Shown: positions 7,741 to 16,708, numbered from the stretch's first letter. The stretch is 64,000 nt of DNA from Arthrobacter sp. AQ5-06 (GCF_003287955.1 NZ_QMKP01000010.1:1-64000); one strand, 5' to 3'. A program made the numbers and translations. Notes: generated from the sequence alone by a model not told the origin.

Positions 7741-9222
7741 ATGGCGGGGAACTTCTACGGCGGCGACGTGGCCCAGTTGCGGCAGCTGGCCAAAGACCTG
7801 GCAGGCGGCGCCAACAGGTTGAGCCTGCTCGGTCAGCAGCTCAGCAGTGCCCTCAGCACCGGCGCCTGGAAAGGGCACGACGGCGAGCGCTTCCGCAGCG
7901 ACTGGACGTCGCACTTGAAGCTGCTGAAGTCCGCAACGGCCGGGCTGGAGTCGGCATCCAAAACGCTGCTCGCCAACGCCAACGAGCAGGAAAGGGCCAG
8001 CAACGGGGCCGGTTCAGGCGGCGGCTCCGGGGGCAGCGGCAGCGGTTCAGGAGACGGCACCGCCCAGGATCTGACGGACAAGCTGAACGGCATGACCCCC
8101 GAAGAACGCCAGGAATATCTCGGCAGTGAGGAATTCCGGCAGTGGGCCCTCGCGAACCCTGAGGCCGCCAAGACCGCCCTGGATTCTGCCGCAGATTCGG
8201 GCCTGATCGACAAGAATTCTGAGGAATACGCCGATTTCCTCAGCTCCCATTGGAACAACCAAGCCATGCTGGACATGGGCATCGACCCCGCCAGCTGGGA
8301 CACCTCGAAAGGCACTGAACACAACTGGGAGACCATCAAGAAGGTCTACGACTTCTACGGCCAGGCTTACCTCTCCAACCCGGACCTGCAGTGGGCCGGC
8401 ATGGCCAACATGATCGGGCCGTCCTTCGCGGGCGGCTTCAGGGACATGGCCATGCTGCGGGACCTGGCCCAGCAGATCGCCGACAATCCGGCCTCGGACA
8501 TCCCGCTCCCCATCCTTGATCAGATCGAACAGCTCGCGGGCATGACCGACCAGGAGATCCGTTATTACGAGACCAGCATGCTGGACATGAACAAGGAGAT
8601 CTTCCTCGACCAGGCCCGCCAGCATGAGGCCTACCTGAACGGCGGAATCGAGGAAATCAACAGATTGCGGGACTCGGGTGCCATTGATTCCAAAACTGCC
8701 GAAGCCTGGGCCCACATCGATTCCGGCGACGCCGACCGGATGCAGGAGGGAAACACCTCTCTCCTTTACCGCGAGCAGAACGAGATCATCGCGGACGATT
8801 ATGACAACATGCGCAACCACCCTGGCGGTGAAGCCGTGACCTACCTGGTGACCTTGGCTGGCGAGCCGTCCATCCCCGGCGCTAAGAGCTACGCGGAGGT
8901 CTTTCCCTACACCTTCAGCGTGGAGAGCTCCGGCCCGGAAAACGTACCGTTCACCAATTGGGATAACCCCACCCAGTTCCGTACGGACTTCACCACCGGT
9001 TTCCCCGGCGGGAACATCTCCAACGCGGACCAACGGTGGGAACTCATCCGGCAGGACACCCTCCCGGCGTACCAGAACCTCCTGGCGACGGATCCAGCCC
9101 GCGCTGAGCAAATCATCGGCTCGGACTTTAATGACCGGGTGGAGCAGCACCGCCCCACCAACAACATTCCCGGCATCATGGACCGCTTTGTGGATGGCTT
9201 CGGAGCGGAGGTCCACCAGTGA
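7741..9222 (+). CDS. WXG100-like N-terminal protein with unknown C-terminal region
   Basis: This is a 493-residue protein. Residues 1-85 are helical, with a central W-x-G turn (WKG at 43-45) as in WXG100/ESX substrates and the heads of LXG-type effectors. A Gly/Ser linker (about 90-106) leads to about 390 residues rich in charged helices that I do not recognise; no catalytic motif stands out. There is no signal peptide. ATG 7741 is preceded by AGGGGGAA. The stop overlaps the start of a lipoprotein gene by four bases (GTGA), showing translational coupling. The layout suggests a cell-envelope or type VII-associated protein; a polymorphic toxin with a lipoprotein partner is a hypothesis only. 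No ESX ATPase genes are nearby. Confidence 0.6.
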   Translation: MAGNFYGGDVAQLRQLAKDLAGGANRLSLLGQQLSSALSTGAWKGHDGERFRSDWTSHLKLLKSATAGLESASKTLLANANEQERASNGAGSGGGSGGSGSGSGDGTAQDLTDKLNGMTPEERQEYLGSEEFRQWALANPEAAKTALDSAADSGLIDKNSEEYADFLSSHWNNQAMLDMGIDPASWDTSKGTEHNWETIKKVYDFYGQAYLSNPDLQWAGMANMIGPSFAGGFRDMAMLRDLAQQIADNPASDIPLPILDQIEQLAGMTDQEIRYYETSMLDMNKEIFLDQARQHEAYLNGGIEEINRLRDSGAIDSKTAEAWAHIDSGDADRMQEGNTSLLYREQNEIIADDYDNMRNHPGGEAVTYLVTLAGEPSIPGAKSYAEVFPYTFSVESSGPENVPFTNWDNPTQFRTDFTTGFPGGNISNADQRWELIRQDTLPAYQNLLATDPARAEQIIGSDFNDRVEQHRPTNNIPGIMDRFVDGFGAEVHQ

Positions 9223-9872
9223 ATACCAACCTCGCAACCGCGCCCCAGCGCCAGAGGCGGCGGCCCGCCGTCGTACTCCTTGCACTGACCGCAAGCCTCG
9301 CCCTGACCGGCTGCCAGATCAGTGGCACCACCACCGAACCGACCTCTCAAGGGAGCACCATGAGCACCTCGGAATTCTCCGCCCTCGACGCCGCCGGCGT
9401 GGACCAGATCCGCGAATCCAAGACCGCACGGCTGGACATGAGCTCGGGACGGCTGGAAAAGGCCGCTGTACGCGTGACGGAAGACAGCTATGGGCCCGAG
9501 ATCAACACAAGGGACTCGGGAAAGATCAAGCTCACCATCCTTGCCCCGGGCGGCGAGATCCGTGGGGAAACGGACCGCATCCGCTTCAACACCACGAACA
9601 AGCGGCCGGACTTCAGCGAGGTCACCTACTTCCTCACCGCTGACTCGCCCGACGAGTATTTTGAACTCATCCGGGACGGCGTGGAGCGATACGGGATCGA
9701 CAGTGACTCCGCAGAACGCTGGATCGCCGGCGCCCAGCGAGACCCGGAACGAAAGAGCGATTTCTCCATCACGTCGGGTACGTCAACAGGCCTGGACGTG
9801 AACTACGACCTCCGGTACGACGGCGGCAAGGAAACCCAGGTGATCATCGTCCACGTCGGGTCCACGGACTGA
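9219..9872 (+). CDS. Lipoprotein coupled to the WXG-like gene
   Basis: The protein is 217 residues, starting at GTG 9219 inside the previous gene's stop. The N-terminus has a basic stretch (RQRRR), a hydrophobic core and a lipobox LTGC with Cys around residue 31, so it should be lipid-anchored on the outer face of the membrane. The mature part is beta-rich (repeats such as KIKLTILAPGGEIR and SGTSTGLDVNYDLRYDGG) and resembles the LppX/LprG-like or hypothetical lipoprotein fold only in general character; I make no family call. Strict coupling implies that it acts with the upstream protein, for example as receptor, chaperone or immunity partner. Confidence 0.75.
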   Translation: MNTNLATAPQRQRRRPAVVLLALTASLALTGCQISGTTTEPTSQGSTMSTSEFSALDAAGVDQIRESKTARLDMSSGRLEKAAVRVTEDSYGPEINTRDSGKIKLTILAPGGEIRGETDRIRFNTTNKRPDFSEVTYFLTADSPDEYFELIRDGVERYGIDSDSAERWIAGAQRDPERKSDFSITSGTSTGLDVNYDLRYDGGKETQVIIVHVGSTD

Positions 9873-9897
9873 CGCAACGCAGAACTGACGCACACGG

Positions 9898-10353
9898 CTA
9901 TACCGGCGGGCCGGCGTTGGACTTGAGGTTCTTCATCACCAGCGTGGACGTCAGCCGCTCAACCCCGGGCAGTGACGTGAGTTCAGCGTCGTAGAAGCGC
10001 TGGTAGCCAGGCAGGTCCTCGGCAATGACCTTCAGCAGGTAGTCGGGTGAGCCGAACAGCCGCTGGGCCTCCACGATATTGGGATTGTCCGCCACCCGGT
10101 TCTCGAAGATCTCCATGGTGGAGCGGTCCACTTGGCGCAAAGTGACAAACACAATGGCCTCGAAACCCAGCCCGACGGCGGCCGGATCGATGTCCGCCTT
10201 GTAGCCGCGGATCACCCCCGACGTCTCCAGGTCCCGTAGCCTCCGGTGGCACGGCGCCACCGTGAGCCCGACCTTCGCGGCCAGCGCCGTGGCGGTCATC
10301 CGGCCGTCCTCCTTGAGGTGGCGCAAAATACTTCTGTCAATGTGGTCGATCAC
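9898..10353 (-). CDS. Lrp/AsnC family regulator, divergent from a LysE exporter
   Basis: The 151-residue regulator begins MIDHIDRSILRHLKEDGRM with a clear HTH (ALAAKVGLTVAPCHRRLRDLE), then the RAM domain (FGSPDYLLKVIAEDLPGYQRF). The CHRRLRDLE recognition helix resembles Lrp proteins controlling amino-acid exporters. It is divergently transcribed from a LysE-family gene 104 bases away. This arrangement parallels lrp-brnFE in Corynebacterium, so control of that exporter by an amino acid is likely but inferred. Confidence 0.9.
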   Translation of the reverse strand: MIDHIDRSILRHLKEDGRMTATALAAKVGLTVAPCHRRLRDLETSGVIRGYKADIDPAAVGLGFEAIVFVTLRQVDRSTMEIFENRVADNPNIVEAQRLFGSPDYLLKVIAEDLPGYQRFYDAELTSLPGVERLTSTLVMKNLKSNAGPPV

Positions 10354-10361
10354 GCAATAAT

Positions 10362-10399
10362 CTTACCAATTCTCACTCCGTGAGGGCGAAAAGGGTAAG
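10362..10399. promoter_or_regulatory. Dyads in the Lrp/LysE divergent promoter
   Basis: Two inverted repeats lie between the divergent genes: CTCAC-TCC-GTGAG (10372-10384) and, around it, CTTACC (10362-10367) with GGTAAG (10394-10399). Their centres differ by about two bases. They are candidate Lrp-binding sites for auto- and exporter control. Confidence 0.45.
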
Positions 10400-10457
10400 C
10401 ACTTATGGCCGGAAACTTCATAAGGTTTGTCCTGTACCCATCGGACAGGAGCCCGCC

Positions 10458-11111
10458 ATGAATCCCCAGCTGTTTTTCGCCTTTATTGTGGTGGCTGTCG
10501 CCCTCGCCTGCACCCCCGGCGTGGACTGGGCCTACTCAATCACCGCCGGGCTGCGGCAGCGCAGTTTCGTCCCGGCCGTGGCTGGACTTTGCGGCGGCTA
10601 CGTCCTGCACACGCTGCTGATGGTGGCTGGTCTCGCGGCTCTGCTGACCGGCCTGCCGGGCGTCCTGGGCTGGCTTACGGTGGCCGGTGCGGCGTACCTG
10701 CTGTGGCTGGGCATCAGCACGCTCCGCTCCTGGCGCGGCGCCTCCTTCAGCCCGGCAGACGCCGTCGGGAAGCCCGCCAACCAGCTCCGCACCTTCCTTC
10801 AGGGCATGGGCACCAGCGGCATCAACCCCAAGGGCCTGCTGTTCTATGTGGCGCTGGTGCCGCAGTTCGTCAGCCCGGAAGCCGCCCTCCCGGTCCCGGT
10901 CCAGTCCGGCCTGCTGGGCCTGACGTTTGTCCTGCTGGCCGGAACCGTCTACACGTGTGTGGCGCTGCTGGCCCGCAAACTCCTGCAGTCCCGGCCCGGT
11001 GCCGCGCGGACAGTCACCCTGGCCAGCGGCATCATCATGGTTACCCTCGGCGTAGTGCTCCTCTCAGAGCAACTGGTTCCGCTGGTTGCCGGGCTCACCG
11101 GGCAGGCCTGA
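10458..11111 (+). CDS. LysE/RhtB family amino-acid exporter
   Basis: This 217-residue membrane protein has about six helices. The family start is typical: FFAFIVVAVALACTPGVDWAYSITAGLRQ, where the P-G-x-(D/N)-x-x-(Y) pattern after helix 1 marks LysE/RhtB translocators (that stretch is given here only as a guide to residues 5-33). A G(I/M)x(S/N)xxNPKG-like motif appears as TSGINPKGLLFYVAL. Such proteins export amino acids by proton antiport. ATG 10458 follows CAGGAG. Its divergent Lrp neighbour is the probable regulator. Confidence 0.9.
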   Translation: MNPQLFFAFIVVAVALACTPGVDWAYSITAGLRQRSFVPAVAGLCGGYVLHTLLMVAGLAALLTGLPGVLGWLTVAGAAYLLWLGISTLRSWRGASFSPADAVGKPANQLRTFLQGMGTSGINPKGLLFYVALVPQFVSPEAALPVPVQSGLLGLTFVLLAGTVYTCVALLARKLLQSRPGAARTVTLASGIIMVTLGVVLLSEQLVPLVAGLTGQA

Positions 11112-11132
11112 CGCCACTCTCGGCACAGCGCT

Positions 11133-11492
11133 TCAGGCTTTGCGCTCCATAAACCATTCCGTGAACTCCGAGGCCCGCCCGTCCGATTCAAGCCGGATGA
11201 CCCATAGGTTGTCGTAGCTCGGGCTGTCACCGAGGTAGTGCGTGAATCCCTGCACAAAGCCCAGCCCGCCGTCCGCCCCCAACAGCGTCCAGTCAAAGGT
11301 CCAATCCCCGGGTTCGTCGCGCGCCTCCAGCCAGCGGTCCACGATCTGCTCGCGGCCCCGCCATGCATCGGCATCGTGCGGCCGGGTGGCGTACACGGCT
11401 TCCTCTGTGAACAGCGCCCGGATGTCCTCCGGGTTGTTGGTGGTCCACGCCGCGATGTACTTCTCCATCCAGGACCGGATTTCGTCGCTCAT
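11133..11492 (-). CDS. SnoaL/NTF2-like protein
   Basis: The 119-residue protein has the NTF2-like cone fold pattern: WMEKYIAAWTTNNPEDIRALFTEEA at the N-terminus, then RGREQIVDRWLEA and a beta-rich C-terminus ending SEFTEWFMERKA. The first segment is a helix followed by F-T-x-D/E-A, typical of SnoaL-like proteins, which include ketosteroid isomerase-like enzymes and simple ligand-binding proteins. No catalytic assignment is possible. ATG (11492) has GGAGG just upstream. It converges with the LysE gene. Confidence 0.8.
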   Translation of the reverse strand: MSDEIRSWMEKYIAAWTTNNPEDIRALFTEEAVYATRPHDADAWRGREQIVDRWLEARDEPGDWTFDWTLLGADGGLGFVQGFTHYLGDSPSYDNLWVIRLESDGRASEFTEWFMERKA

Positions 11493-11559
11493 GCCTCCGT
11501 TGTACTCCGGGGCCGCCTGGTCGACAAGGCAGGTCCATAAGGCCGCCCGCACCCGAAGT

Positions 11560-12525
11560 CTATTTCCCTTCCAGGTTTTCCCACTCCTGCTCCCACAGCC
11601 GGCGCTCGTCAATGTCCTTGCGGATGACTTCGAACGTCTCGAGTTCCGCCGGCCGGCCGCGGAGCCAGTCCCGCGGGTTGAGGGACTTGCGGCCGTTGTC
11701 CAGCACCAGCAGGGCACGGTCGGTGAGGGCGTCGTTGCGGAGCACCACGTCCGTTTTCCGACGGCGGAGGACCTCCTTCAGGGCCTCGTGCGCTTGTGCG
11801 TGGGCGCCCAGCCGCCGCAGCGCGCGCCCGCGGAGCAACAGCAGGGCCGCCGAGAGGTCGTCGGAGTTCAGCAGCCCCTCGGTCCAGATCACCACTTCCT
11901 TGTCGCGACCCAGCGCGAACGCCAGCGCACAGCGCGCCAGCGCTGAAGGCAACGACGGCGGCAACCCGGACACCGTCTGCAGCGCGGCTTCCAGCTGGCC
12001 CGTCTCCCGAAGGGAGTGCGACAGGGCCAGGAAGACCGATTCCTGGCTGAACAGCACGGGGACTTCGATGCGCTCGGCAACCTCCACCCGCGTGAGCACA
12101 CGCGTGAGGTATGTGGCGGCATACTGGTTGGCGTCGTCATCGTTCCTGATGGACAAGCCCCGCTGGAGGAGTTCGGAAGCGCGCAGGTAGCCGCCGTGCT
12201 GGTACGCCAGGAGGCCGGCCATAACGGAGCAGAGCCCGGACCAGCCCGGATTGGCGCGGCCCAGGGCGATGAGCCGCTCAGGTTCCTTGCTGGTGAAGAC
12301 GGCATCGTGCACGGCTTTGGCTGCCTTGCCGGGCATTCGCTTGAGCCTGGAAACATCGCCGTCCACGGCGAGCAGCGCGGCATCCCGGCCGCCGAGCACA
12401 CCGTGGATTAGCCCGCTCACACTGCCGGCGAGCTCCCGGACGGGGGTCCGCATGTGGACGTTCCCGAATGGCGTCAGGTCACGCGTGTCCCGGTAGATCG
12501 GTCCTCTGGCATCCCCCGCGGTCAT
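11560..12525 (-). CDS. TPR-like helical protein of unknown function
   Basis: The 321-residue soluble protein is almost entirely helical. Repeated A-x-L-L-x-R-G-L, A-L-S-H-S-L-R-E-T-G-Q-L-E-A-A-L and L-R-G-R-A-L-R-R-L-G-A-H segments suggest three to five degenerate tetratricopeptide repeats between about residues 110 and 260. There is no signal peptide or catalytic motif. The extreme N-terminus (DLTPFGNVHMRTPV) looks extended. Probably a protein-protein interaction scaffold; I do not recognise the family. The following gene on this strand is the NTF2-like protein. Confidence 0.65.
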   Translation of the reverse strand: MTAGDARGPIYRDTRDLTPFGNVHMRTPVRELAGSVSGLIHGVLGGRDAALLAVDGDVSRLKRMPGKAAKAVHDAVFTSKEPERLIALGRANPGWSGLCSVMAGLLAYQHGGYLRASELLQRGLSIRNDDDANQYAATYLTRVLTRVEVAERIEVPVLFSQESVFLALSHSLRETGQLEAALQTVSGLPPSLPSALARCALAFALGRDKEVVIWTEGLLNSDDLSAALLLLRGRALRRLGAHAQAHEALKEVLRRRKTDVVLRNDALTDRALLVLDNGRKSLNPRDWLRGRPAELETFEVIRKDIDERRLWEQEWENLEGK

Positions 12526-12560
12526 CTCTCCATGCTACGTGGCTGCCCACCGAGGACGGC

Positions 12561-13061
12561 CTACGTCGCGGCCGCGACCCAGAGCCCGATCACCCAGGTG
12601 CTGGCCGCCAGGCACGCCAGCCCGAACTCCGCCAGCATGCCCAGGCCAGTGGCTTTGAGGGCTGCCCAGCTGGTGGACGTTGCCGTGCCGAGGTTCCTGG
12701 TGCGGAGGAACTCACTGAGCAGCAGGCCCGCGGCGAAGCCCACAAAAAGCCCCACCACCGGGATGATGAACATGCCGGCCACGCCCGCCGCCAGGCCGAT
12801 CACCACGCTGCGGTTGGGGATGCTGTGCTGCCTGAGCTTCCGTCCGGTCAGCACGGCGCTGGCTGCCATGCCGGCCAGCACAAACACCATCCCCACCGCG
12901 AAGACCACCCAGCCTGGGGTCCCGGCGCCACCCCAGATAGCCCACGCCAGCAGGCTGAGCCCGATCAGGAAGCTGCCGGGCAGGATGGGGATGATGGTGC
13001 CCGCCACCCCCACCAGGATCGCCAGGCCGCACAGGATGCTCACCACGGTTTCTGAGTTCAT
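12561..13061 (-). CDS. DUF456 domain membrane protein
   Basis: This 166-residue protein has four to five helices rich in glycine and alanine, with the DUF456 pattern: GLAILVGVAGTIIPILPG at the N-terminus and a Gly-rich VGLFVGFAAGLLLSEFLR later. The function is unknown across the family. It precedes the TPR-like gene on the same strand (36 bases apart), so the two may be cotranscribed. A hairpin separates it from malic enzyme upstream. Confidence 0.85.
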   Translation of the reverse strand: MNSETVVSILCGLAILVGVAGTIIPILPGSFLIGLSLLAWAIWGGAGTPGWVVFAVGMVFVLAGMAASAVLTGRKLRQHSIPNRSVVIGLAAGVAGMFIIPVVGLFVGFAAGLLLSEFLRTRNLGTATSTSWAALKATGLGMLAEFGLACLAASTWVIGLWVAAAT

Positions 13062-13102
13062 GAGCCCCAGTTTAGGTCGGCGCAGAGGTCAGCTCCGCAG
13101 CT

Positions 13103-13157
13103 TAACGCCCAACGGCGGTGCGTCCCCTGCGCGGGGAGGCACCGCCGTCGGGCGTTA
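13103..13157 (-). terminator. Hairpin terminator of the malic enzyme gene
   Basis: Arms 13103-13120 and 13140-13157 pair over 18 positions with a single A/C-type mismatch (TAACGCCCAACGGCGGTG against its near-complement). The middle of the loop carries a second small GC helix (CCCCTGCGCGGGG). It lies 21 bases beyond the malic enzyme stop and again contains CGGCGGTGC / GCACCGCCG. Confidence 0.75.
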
Positions 13158-13177
13158 TGGCAGTGTGGCTGCGGAGG

Positions 13178-14377
13178 TTACTCGGCTTCCACGGCGGCGG
13201 CGACGGCAGCCGTCACTGCCGGGGCAACGCGCGGATCCAGCGGGCTGGGCACGATGTAGTCCACCGAAAGGTCAGCTTCCGCGAGTTCGGCAATGGCTCG
13301 TGCCGCGGCAAGCTTCATGGCGGGCGTGATCCGGCGGGCACCGGCGTCCAGCGCGCCGCGGAAGATTCCGGGGAACGCCAGGACGTTGTTGATCTGGTTG
13401 GGGAAGTCGCTGCGGCCGGTGGCCACCACGGCGGCGTACTTGGCGGCCACCTCGGGCAGGACTTCGGGGTCCGGGTTGGAGAGGGCGAACACGATGGAGT
13501 CGTCGTTCATCAGCAACAGGTGCGCCTCGTCCAGCTTCGAGGAGGAAACCCCGATGAACACGTCAGCGCCAAGCAGCGCTTCGCCGGGGCCGCCCGTGAC
13601 ACTGCGGGGGTTGCTGCGCTGTGCCATCTGGGACTTCTTGCTCTGCGGGTCGGCGGCAATGTCGGCCCGCTCCCGGTTGATGACGCCCTTGGAGTCGAGC
13701 AGGACAACATCCGTGATGCCGGCGGCGAGCAGGATTTCGGCGACGGCGATGCCTGCGGCTCCGGCGCCGGAAACCACCACGCGGAGGCCTGCGAGTTCGC
13801 GGCCGGTGACCTTGGCTGCGTTCGTCAGGGCGGCGAGGGCCACCACGGCGGTGCCGTGCTGGTCATCGTGCATGACCGGGCAGTCCAGCGCCTCGATCAG
13901 CTTCTCTTCCAGCTCGAAGCAGCGGGGGGCCGAGATGTCCTCAAGGTTGACGGCGCCGAAGCTGGGGCGGAGCCGGACCAAGGTTTCCACGATCTCATCA
14001 ACGTCTGTGGTGTTCAGGACCAGGGGAATGGAATCCAGCTCGCCGAAGGTCTTGAACAGGGCGGACTTGCCCTCCATCACGGGCAGTGAGGCGGCGGCGC
14101 CGATGTTGCCCAGGCCCAGCACCGCGGTGCCGTCGCTGACCACAACCACCAGGCGCTGCGCCCAGGTGAGGGTCTTGGCGAGTTCCGGGTTGTTGTGGAT
14201 GGCGCGGCTGACCTCGGCCACACCGGGGGTGTAGGCGATGGACAGGTCGCGCTTGTTGGACAGCGGGACCGTGCTGGTCACCGAGAGCTTCCCGCCCTGG
14301 TGGGCGTCGAAGATCTCGGCCTCGGTCAGGGCGGTGGCTGCTGAATTGTCGGTAGGTACGATTACGTCAATGGACAC
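13178..14377 (-). CDS. NAD(P)-dependent malic enzyme
   Basis: This is a 399-residue short-form malic enzyme, which converts malate to pyruvate and CO2 with reduction of NAD(P). Motifs: SIAYTPGVAEVSRAI (catalytic Tyr region), VVSDGTAVLGLGNIG, the metal site around ALDCPVMHDDQHGT and the Rossmann motif VSGAGAAGIAVAEIL. The size fits the bacterial ~400-residue class rather than the 750-residue MaeB fusion. GTG 14377 is chosen because AGGAG lies about eight bases upstream; the frame stays open for 63 more codons but these are not conserved. It is monocistronic, ended by a CGGCGG hairpin. Confidence 0.92.
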   Translation of the reverse strand: MSIDVIVPTDNSAATALTEAEIFDAHQGGKLSVTSTVPLSNKRDLSIAYTPGVAEVSRAIHNNPELAKTLTWAQRLVVVVSDGTAVLGLGNIGAAASLPVMEGKSALFKTFGELDSIPLVLNTTDVDEIVETLVRLRPSFGAVNLEDISAPRCFELEEKLIEALDCPVMHDDQHGTAVVALAALTNAAKVTGRELAGLRVVVSGAGAAGIAVAEILLAAGITDVVLLDSKGVINRERADIAADPQSKKSQMAQRSNPRSVTGGPGEALLGADVFIGVSSSKLDEAHLLLMNDDSIVFALSNPDPEVLPEVAAKYAAVVATGRSDFPNQINNVLAFPGIFRGALDAGARRITPAMKLAAARAIAELAEADLSVDYIVPSPLDPRVAPAVTAAVAAAVEAE

Positions 14378-14664
14378 GTCGTTGTCTCCTGGGGCTAGCC
14401 GTGGGCGCACGGCGCAGAAAGGCTCAAGCACAGGCAGGCTCAAGGTGGAATTCGTTGCTTCTTGGGCCCAGAGGTGGCGGGCCCGGTGTGAAGCCCTTGC
14501 AGATGCGGGTTGCCAGCCACTCCGGTCCTGCAATAATAAACAGCGCTCACGCCCCAGAAAGTGCATTCAAGGGTCCCGAGGCGTGCCAAATCGTTTAATC
14601 AGACATTTTTGTGACCTACGTCACGGCATAAAGACGTATTTATTGGCCGTCCGGTCTAGACCAG

Positions 14665-15273
14665 TTACGCCGATCGGTGGGCAGCCCGGGCCCCGGCAGC
14701 CACCGGAGCAAGCAATGTACAGGCCTTTTTGAGGTCCTCTTCGGCCTCAAAGAGCGAAAGCCGGCGGTTGCGGACGGACTGGACCAGACCAGTGACGGTC
14801 AGCAGGAGCACCCGGGCCGCTACGGCGTCGTCGGAGGCGGTGGCCACCGCCGTTTCGCTCAGGGCATCGATTTCCTGCAGGAGTACCGTGGTGTCCTTGT
14901 CCTTGAGGTAGACGCAGCGGCTCAGGCACTGCTCGACGGCGGGCTGCATCACCCGCATATGGAAGATCTCCATGACCACGCCGGTGAGGGCCCGGCCGCC
15001 GAAGCTGGCCGCTGACGTCCGGGCCCGGACCTGAAGCTCGTCCAGCTGCTGGCGGTAGAGGGACAGCATGAGGTGGTTGGCGGTTGGGAAATACCGGTAG
15101 ACGGTGCCCAGCGGCACGCCGGACTTTTCCGAAATTTCCGTGAGATCCACCGAATCCAGCCCCTTGCGGGCAAATCCTCCGGCGGATTCAAGGATGCGCG
15201 TGTAGCGCAGCCGCTGACGCGGCGTGGAGGGCCGGGCGGCCATGGACGGATGGGCTGGAAGAGTCTCGGGCAT
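14665..15273 (-). CDS. TetR family transcriptional regulator
   Basis: The 202-residue protein has an N-terminal TetR HTH: RILESAGGFARKGLDSVDLTEI then SEKSGVPLGTVYRYFPTANHL at residues 27-68. The C-terminal ligand-binding domain is not assignable. It lies 102 bases downstream of the MFS transporter on the same strand, so transporter and regulator may form one unit in which the TetR protein represses export or uptake. The ligand is unknown. Confidence 0.88.
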   Translation of the reverse strand: MPETLPAHPSMAARPSTPRQRLRYTRILESAGGFARKGLDSVDLTEISEKSGVPLGTVYRYFPTANHLMLSLYRQQLDELQVRARTSAASFGGRALTGVVMEIFHMRVMQPAVEQCLSRCVYLKDKDTTVLLQEIDALSETAVATASDDAVAARVLLLTVTGLVQSVRNRRLSLFEAEEDLKKACTLLAPVAAGARAAHRSA

Positions 15274-15375
15274 CAGGATTCCGGGGTTGTGTTCTTATGG
15301 TGCAGCAGCAGGGAGAGTCCTCATCCCACGGTTCCTGCAGTCCGCCTCAACTATACGGCACAGACAAAAGCCGAA

Positions 15376-16680
15376 TCAGTCGACCCCCTTGATTTTGACC
15401 ACGAAAACAGCGCCCAGCAGGCCGATGACGGCGGCCGTGGTGAACAACGTGACGTACCCGCCGAGGAACTGCAGGGAGAGGAAGGCGATCAACGGGGCGA
15501 ACACCTGCGGCAGCGAGTTGGCCACGTTGATGACCCCCATGTCCTTGCCCCGGTCAGCCGCCTGTGGCAGCACCTGGGTCAGCAGCGCGAAGTCCACTGC
15601 AAGGTAGGCGCCGAAGCCGACGCCCAGGACGGCGGCCCCCACCAAGGCCCCCGGCCACACCGGGAAAAAGGCCATAATCAGTCCCGCCATGGCGATCGTG
15701 GTGGACGAGCCGATCACAAACGGCTTACGTTTACCCACCCGGTCACTCCAGGGTCCGGCCAGCACTGCGGTGACCATGACCATCACCGCGTAGATTCCCG
15801 TGAGCATCAGGACGCCCAGCGCCGGGTCCTCATGCTTGATGACGTCCCGGAGGAAAAAGAGCAGGTAGACGATGGTGAGCTGGTTGCCCACGTTGACCAG
15901 GAAGCGGGTGAGCCAGGCCCAGGCGAAGTCGGGGTGGCGGGCAGGGCTGATCCAGAAACCGCGCAGGAATCCGGTCCAGGTAAACGGCGGCCGGGCCTCC
16001 CGCGGGAGCGGCGGATCGTTCCGGTGGAAGAGATACGGCAGCACGGAGAACAGCAGGGCGGCCGCACACATGGTGTACCCCACCATGAAGTTTCCGGAGA
16101 CCACCGCGCCGAAAACTGCGCCGAGCAGGATTCCCAGGGTCTGGCCCATGGCTGCCAGCCCGCCCACACCCCCACGCTGCAGGACCGGTACGCGGTCCGG
16201 GACGGCAGCGGTGATGGCCGCGTAGGCAGCATTGGCACCCAGCTGGACCAGGCACCAGAAGAGGACCATGAGGGCCACGGCCGTGGCCCCGGACATCGCC
16301 AGCAACGCAGCCGTGGCCAGGACGGCGCCGGCCAGGACCCACGGGGCACGGCGGCCGAACCCGGAGACCGTCCGGTCGGACAGGGCGCCGAAGAGCGGGT
16401 TGGCCACCAGCGAAACGGCGGCGCCGCAGCCCGTCACCAGGGACAGGATGGCTTCCTTGTTGGCGGCGTCAATGCCGATGGCCTGCTGGCCGATGAAAAC
16501 ATTGATGGGGCCGAAGAACGCGGCGTTGATGCCTACATTGACCAGCACCAGCCCGGTCACCCAGCGCGCGGTGACCTTCCGCGTCGGCTCGGCGAGCGCC
16601 GCCGTCGAGCTTTCCGCTGCCGCTCCGGGAACCGCCGCACCGCTGGGATCCGGTGCTGCTGGTGTGTCGGACAGGCTCAT
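15376..16680 (-). CDS. MFS transporter (sugar-carrier-like)
   Basis: This is a 434-residue, 12-helix protein with a disordered Ala/Pro-rich N-terminal 35 residues. The cytoplasmic loop between helices 2 and 3 reads NPLFGALSDRTVSGFGRRAPW, close to the GPH/SLC45-like sugar carriers in which D-R-T-x-S-x-x-G-R-R-x-P is conserved. The second half has GPWSDRVGKRKPF. Substrate unproven, possibly a glycoside or disaccharide. A TetR gene follows and RraA diverges upstream. Confidence 0.85.
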   Translation of the reverse strand: MSLSDTPAAPDPSGAAVPGAAAESSTAALAEPTRKVTARWVTGLVLVNVGINAAFFGPINVFIGQQAIGIDAANKEAILSLVTGCGAAVSLVANPLFGALSDRTVSGFGRRAPWVLAGAVLATAALLAMSGATAVALMVLFWCLVQLGANAAYAAITAAVPDRVPVLQRGGVGGLAAMGQTLGILLGAVFGAVVSGNFMVGYTMCAAALLFSVLPYLFHRNDPPLPREARPPFTWTGFLRGFWISPARHPDFAWAWLTRFLVNVGNQLTIVYLLFFLRDVIKHEDPALGVLMLTGIYAVMVMVTAVLAGPWSDRVGKRKPFVIGSSTTIAMAGLIMAFFPVWPGALVGAAVLGVGFGAYLAVDFALLTQVLPQAADRGKDMGVINVANSLPQVFAPLIAFLSLQFLGGYVTLFTTAAVIGLLGAVFVVKIKGVD

Positions 16681-16708
16681 GTTGGTTCCCCCTGGAACGG
16701 TTGGTGAT

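Noticed and set aside
9219..9872. Assignment of the lipoprotein to LppX/LprG
   Set aside because: Only general features (lipobox, beta-rich mature part) agree; no specific motif supports the family.
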